Part shown: one piece after another, positions 60,220 to 64,000 of the stretch | How positions within the stretch are numbered: position 1 is the first letter of the stretch | Layout: each line of letters begins with the position of its first letter | Assembly: GCF_047495495.1 (NCBI RefSeq) | Contig: NZ_CP179930.1 | Location: 1,488,001-1,552,000 of the forward strand | DNA length: 64,000 nt | DNA from: Zymobacter sp047495495 | GTDB taxonomy: Bacteria; Pseudomonadota; Gammaproteobacteria; Pseudomonadales; Halomonadaceae | Direction of reading: 5' to 3' | Program-made: the position numbers and the translations under genes | Notes under the pieces: generated by a model | The model's input: the letters and a program-made list of their open reading frames with translations, nothing else | Database searches by the model: none | What the model was told of the DNA's origin: nothing

Positions 60220-62448
60220 TCATTTGCTACGCAGCAGCCTTAGCCCGTTCGCCACAACCAGCAGACTGGTGCCCACATCCGCGAACACGGCCATCCATAG
60301 CGTTCCCATTCCTGCAAGCGTCAACGCCATAAATGCCGCCTTGATGCCCAACGCAAGGCTGATGTTCTGGACCAGCACGGCATAAGTCCGCCGGGAAAGC
60401 TGGATGAAGGCTGGAATCTTGCGCAGATCATCATCCATCAGCGCCACATCGGCCGTTTCGATGGCGGTATCGGTACCCAGCGCCCCCATGGCAAAACCGA
60501 TATCCGCGGCCGCCAGCGCGGGCGCATCGTTGATACCATCCCCAACCATGCCGGTCACGCCACGACGCGAGCAACGTTCAACGAAGCGCAGTTTGTCCTG
60601 CGGCAGCTGAAGGCCATGCGCGTCGTCGATGCCAACCTGTGCAGCAATGGCACTGGCCGTATGGAGATTGTCCCCACTCAGCATGACTGTTCTGACACCT
60701 TGAGCGTGCAGCTGTCGAATGGCGTCGCGGCTGGAATCCTTGACGGTATCAGCGACGGCAAACAGCCCACGCACCTGCTGCCCATCATTCAGCAGAATAA
60801 CCGTCTTGCCCTGTCGCTCTAGCTGCGCCACGGCCTGCCGAACGTCATCGGAACAGCCCAACGTTTCTTCGGTGAACCGCAGGCTGCCAAGCGCATGGGG
60901 CTGCCCTGCCATCATGCCGCGAATACCGCGCCCCACCAGCGCTTCGAAATCCTCGACCTCCTGCAGCGGCAGTTCAGCGGCGGCGGCAACGATGGCCTGC
61001 GATACCGGATGATCCGAGTGGCGAGCCAAGCTAGCGGCCAGCGCCTGCACGGCCCGTTCACTGTCGGTGCCGAACACCTTCATATCGGTCTGCACTGGCT
61101 TGCCGTGCGTCAGCGTACCGGTCTTGTCTAGCGCCAGCGCCTGTAGCTTACGCCCTTGTTCAAGATAAACGCCCCCTTTGATCAGAATCCCCTTACGAGC
61201 CGCGGCAGTCAGCCCACTAACGATGGTGACTGGCGTCGAGATCACCAGCGCACAGGGGCATGCGATCACCAGCATCACTAATGCCCTGTACAGCCATTCC
61301 TGCCAACCGCCTATACCCAGCACGGGCGGCAGGATGGCCACGGCTACCGCCACAGCAATGACGACGGGGGTATAAACCTGTGAAAAACGGTCGACGAAAC
61401 GCTGCGTCGGTGCCTTTGCCCCCTGCGCCTCTTCCACCGCGTGAATGATGCGCGCAAGCGTGGTCGTATTGGCCGCAGCAGTAACGGTGTAGTCTAATGC
61501 CCCGGACTGGTTGAGGGTGCCAGCAAAGACCGCATCGCCCACCGCCTTATCGACGGGCATGCTTTCGCCGGTAATCGGGGCCTGATCAATAGAGGTTCGC
61601 CCAGCGACGATCTCGCCGTCCAGACCGATCCGCTCACCCGGCTTAACGCGTACGCGGCTGCCCAGCACAACGTCGCCCACAGCCGTGTCCTGCCATGTTC
61701 CATCGGCCTGCTGCACACGTGCCGTGTCGGGCGTCAGATTCATCAATGAACTGATGGCATGGCGCGCACTGTCGAGCGATTTTGCTTCGATCAACTCGGC
61801 AATGGCAAACAGCACCATGACCATCGCCGCCTCCGGCCACTGCCCGAGCACCAGTGCCCCAGTCACCGCAATGCTCATCAGCGCGTTGATATTCAGATTA
61901 CCGTTACGAATCGAGATCCAACCCTTTCGGTACGTGGTCAGCCCGCACAGCATGATGGCCAGCAGCGCAGGCACCGCTTCCGCCCACAGCGGGCCCCCTA
62001 ACCAATGCACGGTTTCCGCGCCCAGCGCTGCTATTCCCGCCAGCTCTAGCGGCCACCACGGCTTGCGCGCTACCGATATCGAGGATTTATCACCATCGTC
62101 TTCGGCTATCTCGGGGACGAAGCCAAGCGTGCGGATAGCCGCCAAGATGGATGCCAACGCCTCGGGCTGATGCGTGACCGTCAGTACCCGCTGAATCAGG
62201 TTGAATTCAAGCGCCGTCACGGCCGACATACCACCCAGCTTCTTCCGCAATAGCGCTTCTTCGACCGGACAGTCCATTTGCATGATACGGATGTCGGTCC
62301 GCCATCCTCCGGCCACGGCCCGAGAGCCGCCGACAGGGGCATAGCTGACGGTAGAAGCCTCGCTAGCGCCGTCATGACAATGCCCATGACCACAGCAGGT
62401 AGAAGCATGATGATCGTGCGCGTGGTGTTTTTCCGTGCAATCGTTCAT
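60220..62448 (-). CDS. zntA: Zinc/cadmium/lead-exporting P1B-type ATPase
   Basis: Inner-membrane pump expelling divalent soft metals. 742 residues. His/Cys-rich N-terminal tail (EKHHAHDHHASTCCGHGHCHDG), one HMA domain with MDCPVEE, eight membrane helices including the metal-binding CPC motif in CPCALVIS, the phosphorylation motif DKTGTLTHG, SDHPVSQAI with the HP signature, and GDGINDAPALAAADIG. The DCPxEE variant and the CPC motif indicate Zn/Cd/Pb rather than copper. Divergent from the MerR-family gene, with a shared operator at 62482-62512. Confidence 0.94.
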   Translation of the reverse strand: MNDCTEKHHAHDHHASTCCGHGHCHDGASEASTVSYAPVGGSRAVAGGWRTDIRIMQMDCPVEEALLRKKLGGMSAVTALEFNLIQRVLTVTHQPEALASILAAIRTLGFVPEIAEDDGDKSSISVARKPWWPLELAGIAALGAETVHWLGGPLWAEAVPALLAIMLCGLTTYRKGWISIRNGNLNINALMSIAVTGALVLGQWPEAAMVMVLFAIAELIEAKSLDSARHAISSLMNLTPDTARVQQADGTWQDTAVGDVVLGSRVRVKPGERIGLDGEIVAGRTSIDQAPITGESMPVDKAVGDAVFAGTLNQSGALDYTVTAAANTTTLARIIHAVEEAQGAKAPTQRFVDRFSQVYTPVVIAVAVAVAILPPVLGIGGWQEWLYRALVMLVIACPCALVISTPVTIVSGLTAAARKGILIKGGVYLEQGRKLQALALDKTGTLTHGKPVQTDMKVFGTDSERAVQALAASLARHSDHPVSQAIVAAAAELPLQEVEDFEALVGRGIRGMMAGQPHALGSLRFTEETLGCSDDVRQAVAQLERQGKTVILLNDGQQVRGLFAVADTVKDSSRDAIRQLHAQGVRTVMLSGDNLHTASAIAAQVGIDDAHGLQLPQDKLRFVERCSRRGVTGMVGDGINDAPALAAADIGFAMGALGTDTAIETADVALMDDDLRKIPAFIQLSRRTYAVLVQNISLALGIKAAFMALTLAGMGTLWMAVFADVGTSLLVVANGLRLLRSK

Positions 62449-62481
62449 TTCAATCGACTCGTCTATTCACTACACTGCGCC

Positions 62482-62512
62482 ATTAGAAACCCTGATCTAA
62501 CTACAGGGTCAA
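62482..62512 (-). promoter_or_regulatory. MerR-family promoter/operator of zntA, 19-bp spacer
   Basis: On the minus strand: -35 TTGACC (62512-62507), a 19-bp spacer, -10 TCTAAT (62487-62482). The spacer holds the dyad ACCCTG-N9-CAGGGT (62489-62509). An overlong spacer with a dyad between -35 and -10 is the hallmark of MerR-type activation by DNA distortion. The divergent regulator starts 18 bp away, so it may also control itself. Confidence 0.9.
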
Positions 62513-62529
62513 GCGAGGGCGGAACGGAC

Positions 62530-62982
62530 ATGAAGATTGGTGAACTGGCACGCAAGGCAGGCTGCCCGATCGAAACGGTGCGCTACTACGAAAAGGAGGG
62601 GCTGTTGCAGGCTCCGCGCCGCAACACCGAGAACAACTACCGGCACTACGACGCAGCTCATCTAGAGAAGCTACTGTTCATCCGCCGATGCCGCGCACTG
62701 GATATGACCCATGAGGAGATCCGCGCCCTGCTGCATGCGATGAACAACCACGGCAAGGATTGTGGCCCCATCGACGCCATCATCAGCGAGCATCTGGCCC
62801 ACGTCCGCCACCGCATTGCCGAGCTGCAGCAACTGGAGCATCAGCTCAAGGCGCTCAGCACTATCTGCAGTGCCGACCGTGATGTGGATGACTGCGCCAT
62901 CATTCAGGAACTGACCGCTCCCCGCGAGGATAAAGATCAGGCCGCCTTTCGCACGACCGGCCACTTAGGCGGCGTACACTGA
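62530..62982 (+). CDS. cadR: MerR-family Cd/Pb-responsive regulator
   Basis: 150 residues from ATG at 62530, GAGGGCGGA upstream. N-terminal MerR helix-turn-helix MKIGELARKAGCPIETVRYYEKEGLL and NYRHYDAAHLEKLLFIRRCRALDMTHEEI, a dimerisation helix, and the metal-sensing cysteines KDCGPIDAI, TICSADRDVDDC, as in CadR/PbrR. It should activate the divergent ATPase gene through the 19-bp-spacer promoter. A His-containing C-terminal tail is short, unlike the long His-rich tail of Pseudomonas CadR. Confidence 0.9.
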   Translation: MKIGELARKAGCPIETVRYYEKEGLLQAPRRNTENNYRHYDAAHLEKLLFIRRCRALDMTHEEIRALLHAMNNHGKDCGPIDAIISEHLAHVRHRIAELQQLEHQLKALSTICSADRDVDDCAIIQELTAPREDKDQAAFRTTGHLGGVH

Positions 62983-63164
62983 GCTCCTGGTCACCGTCGG
63001 CCACGCAACATGGCTTAGGCAATAGCGAAACGCTATCGTGCTGAGCATGCCGCGCTCATGTGAGTGCGTCGGAAAATAGGGTACGCTGCACGCTATCGTC
63101 CTTATTGGCACTGCGCCATCGAGAGGGCCTTCGCGGCCGCTCTTGCCTAGAGAAGAGGTTTATC

Positions 63165-64000
63165 ATGTCAGAAGCAGATACCGTCGCCGTTACCGCTCCC
63201 CTTGAATCGTTTGCCATTCTCGAAGTGGCTGGCAAGGATGCAGAACGCTTTCTGCAAGGCCAGTGCACAGCGCAGCTTGCACATGCCAACGACGCCTTCG
63301 CGCCCTTGGCCGCATTCTGCACACCCAAGGGCCGCATGGTGGCCAATACGCGTATCTTCCGCCCAGAACCCGAGCGCTACTGGCTCATCATGCATCCCTC
63401 CATCGTTGATGTGCTGGAACAGCATCTGCGCAAGTACATCGTGTTCTACAAGGCGACGCTGACCGTTCGCACCGATATCATCCTGCAGGGCATCCACGCG
63501 TCGTCTACGGCACTGACGGCCTATACCGCAGCGCTGCCCGCCACACTGGCAGGTGCTTGGGTCAACTGTGGCACTGGCTATCTGCTACGCGTAGAAGGCG
63601 AAGCGTGCTTGGTGTGGATTGGCACCAGTGAATGCCCCTACCGCGTCGACAGCAGTACGCTGGCACAGGGTGACTGGCAGCGCCTGCAGATTGATGCTGG
63701 CATCGCATGGCTGCAGGCCTCGCAAAGCGATGCTTGGCTGCCACAGATGATCAACTGGGAAGCGCTGGGGGGGATCAGCTTCAAAAAAGGCTGCTACACC
63801 GGGCAGGAAGTGGTGGCACGCGCACATTTCCGCGGCCAAGTAAAAAGGCGCCTGATGCACCTGTGCGCGGCCGATACGCTGGAAGCTCCATGCGTCGGCG
63901 ATAGCGTCATCGACAGCACCTCAGAACGCGATATTGGCACCATACTGGCCGTGGCACCGAGCGTCAGCGAAGGCTGGGAGCTGCTGGCCGTCGTTAGCCA
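63165..64000 (+). CDS. ygfZ: Folate-binding protein YgfZ, C-terminus cut by window end
   Basis: Tetrahydrofolate-dependent protein that helps repair or build iron-sulfur clusters, such as that of MiaB. Frame open from ATG 63165 (GAAGAGG upstream) to the window end, about 278 residues visible. Seen: GKDAERFLQGQCTAQL, AAFCTPKGRMVANTRIF, and the diagnostic KGCYTGQEVVARAHFRG with the conserved cysteine. GcvT-like fold. It follows the regulator gene by 182 bp on the same strand and is probably independent. Confidence 0.94.
   Translation, partial: MSEADTVAVTAPLESFAILEVAGKDAERFLQGQCTAQLAHANDAFAPLAAFCTPKGRMVANTRIFRPEPERYWLIMHPSIVDVLEQHLRKYIVFYKATLTVRTDIILQGIHASSTALTAYTAALPATLAGAWVNCGTGYLLRVEGEACLVWIGTSECPYRVDSSTLAQGDWQRLQIDAGIAWLQASQSDAWLPQMINWEALGGISFKKGCYTGQEVVARAHFRGQVKRRLMHLCAADTLEAPCVGDSVIDSTSERDIGTILAVAPSVSEGWELLAVVS

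Overview
The window looks like chromosome of a gammaproteobacterium, most likely a member of the Halomonadaceae (Zymobacter/Kushneria/Halomonas-like). This is inferred from gene content and order: proA-nadD-rsfS-rlmH-mrdA, dusB-fis-(purH), ruvC-ruvA-ruvB-ybgC-(tol)-pal-cpoB, tamA-tamB, accB-accC-prmA, and a DedA-PAP2 fusion. Most of the window is moderately GC-rich, tightly packed housekeeping DNA with clear hairpin terminators. No rRNA, tRNA, CRISPR array, insertion sequence or integrase was recognised.

Layout. 1-4.5 kb: a minus-strand cluster for proline (proA), NAD (nadD), ribosome silencing and 23S methylation (rsfS, rlmH) and cell elongation (mrdA, cut by the window edge). 4.7-7.7 kb: DedA-PAP2 fusion and the murein recycling ligase mpl. 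7.8-9.6 kb: a membrane-anchored phosphatase-kinase fusion whose catalytic motifs are degraded in both domains. 9.8-16.9 kb: ppa, dsbD, accBC, prmA, dusB, fis. 16.9-20.7 kb: an AT-rich accessory island between fis and purH. It carries a LuxR-type solo regulator and a cassette of a pesticin-like muramidase, an LprI-like lysozyme inhibitor and a frameshifted orphan Hcp. A 51-bp direct copy of the purH leader and start lies inside the island, 2,361 bp upstream of the real one. 20.7-27 kb: purH, a small secreted protein, a 6-bp tandem array, gor, can, two small overlapping genes (one with an in-frame stop) and msrA. 27-35 kb: tamBA, galU, ubiG.

35.3-47 kb is the tol-pal/ruv region. Here cpoB, pal, tolB and tolA are followed not by tolR and tolQ but by about 1.1 kb of AT-rich, repeat-bearing DNA (a 9-bp and a 6-bp tandem array) and an LprI-like gene, before ybgC-ruvBAC-yebC-aspS-fmdB resume. 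47-59.5 kb: a 2-hydroxyacid dehydrogenase, mgtE, a PAP2 phosphatase, ribokinase and nucleoside hydrolase (ribonucleoside salvage), a HypT-like LysR regulator, cardiolipin synthase, a secreted protein, nei and uvrB (DNA repair). 59.5-64 kb: an HMA-fold protein without its cysteines, a zinc/cadmium/lead exporter with its divergent MerR-family regulator and a textbook 19-bp-spacer promoter, and ygfZ (cut by the window end).

The best candidates for new biology are the orphan effector-immunity-Hcp cassette bounded by a purH-leader duplication, the loss or relocation of tolQR from the tol-pal operon, and the double pseudo-enzyme at 7.8-9.6 kb. Three short-unit tandem arrays, one with G-quadruplex-forming sequence, add likely polymorphic loci.
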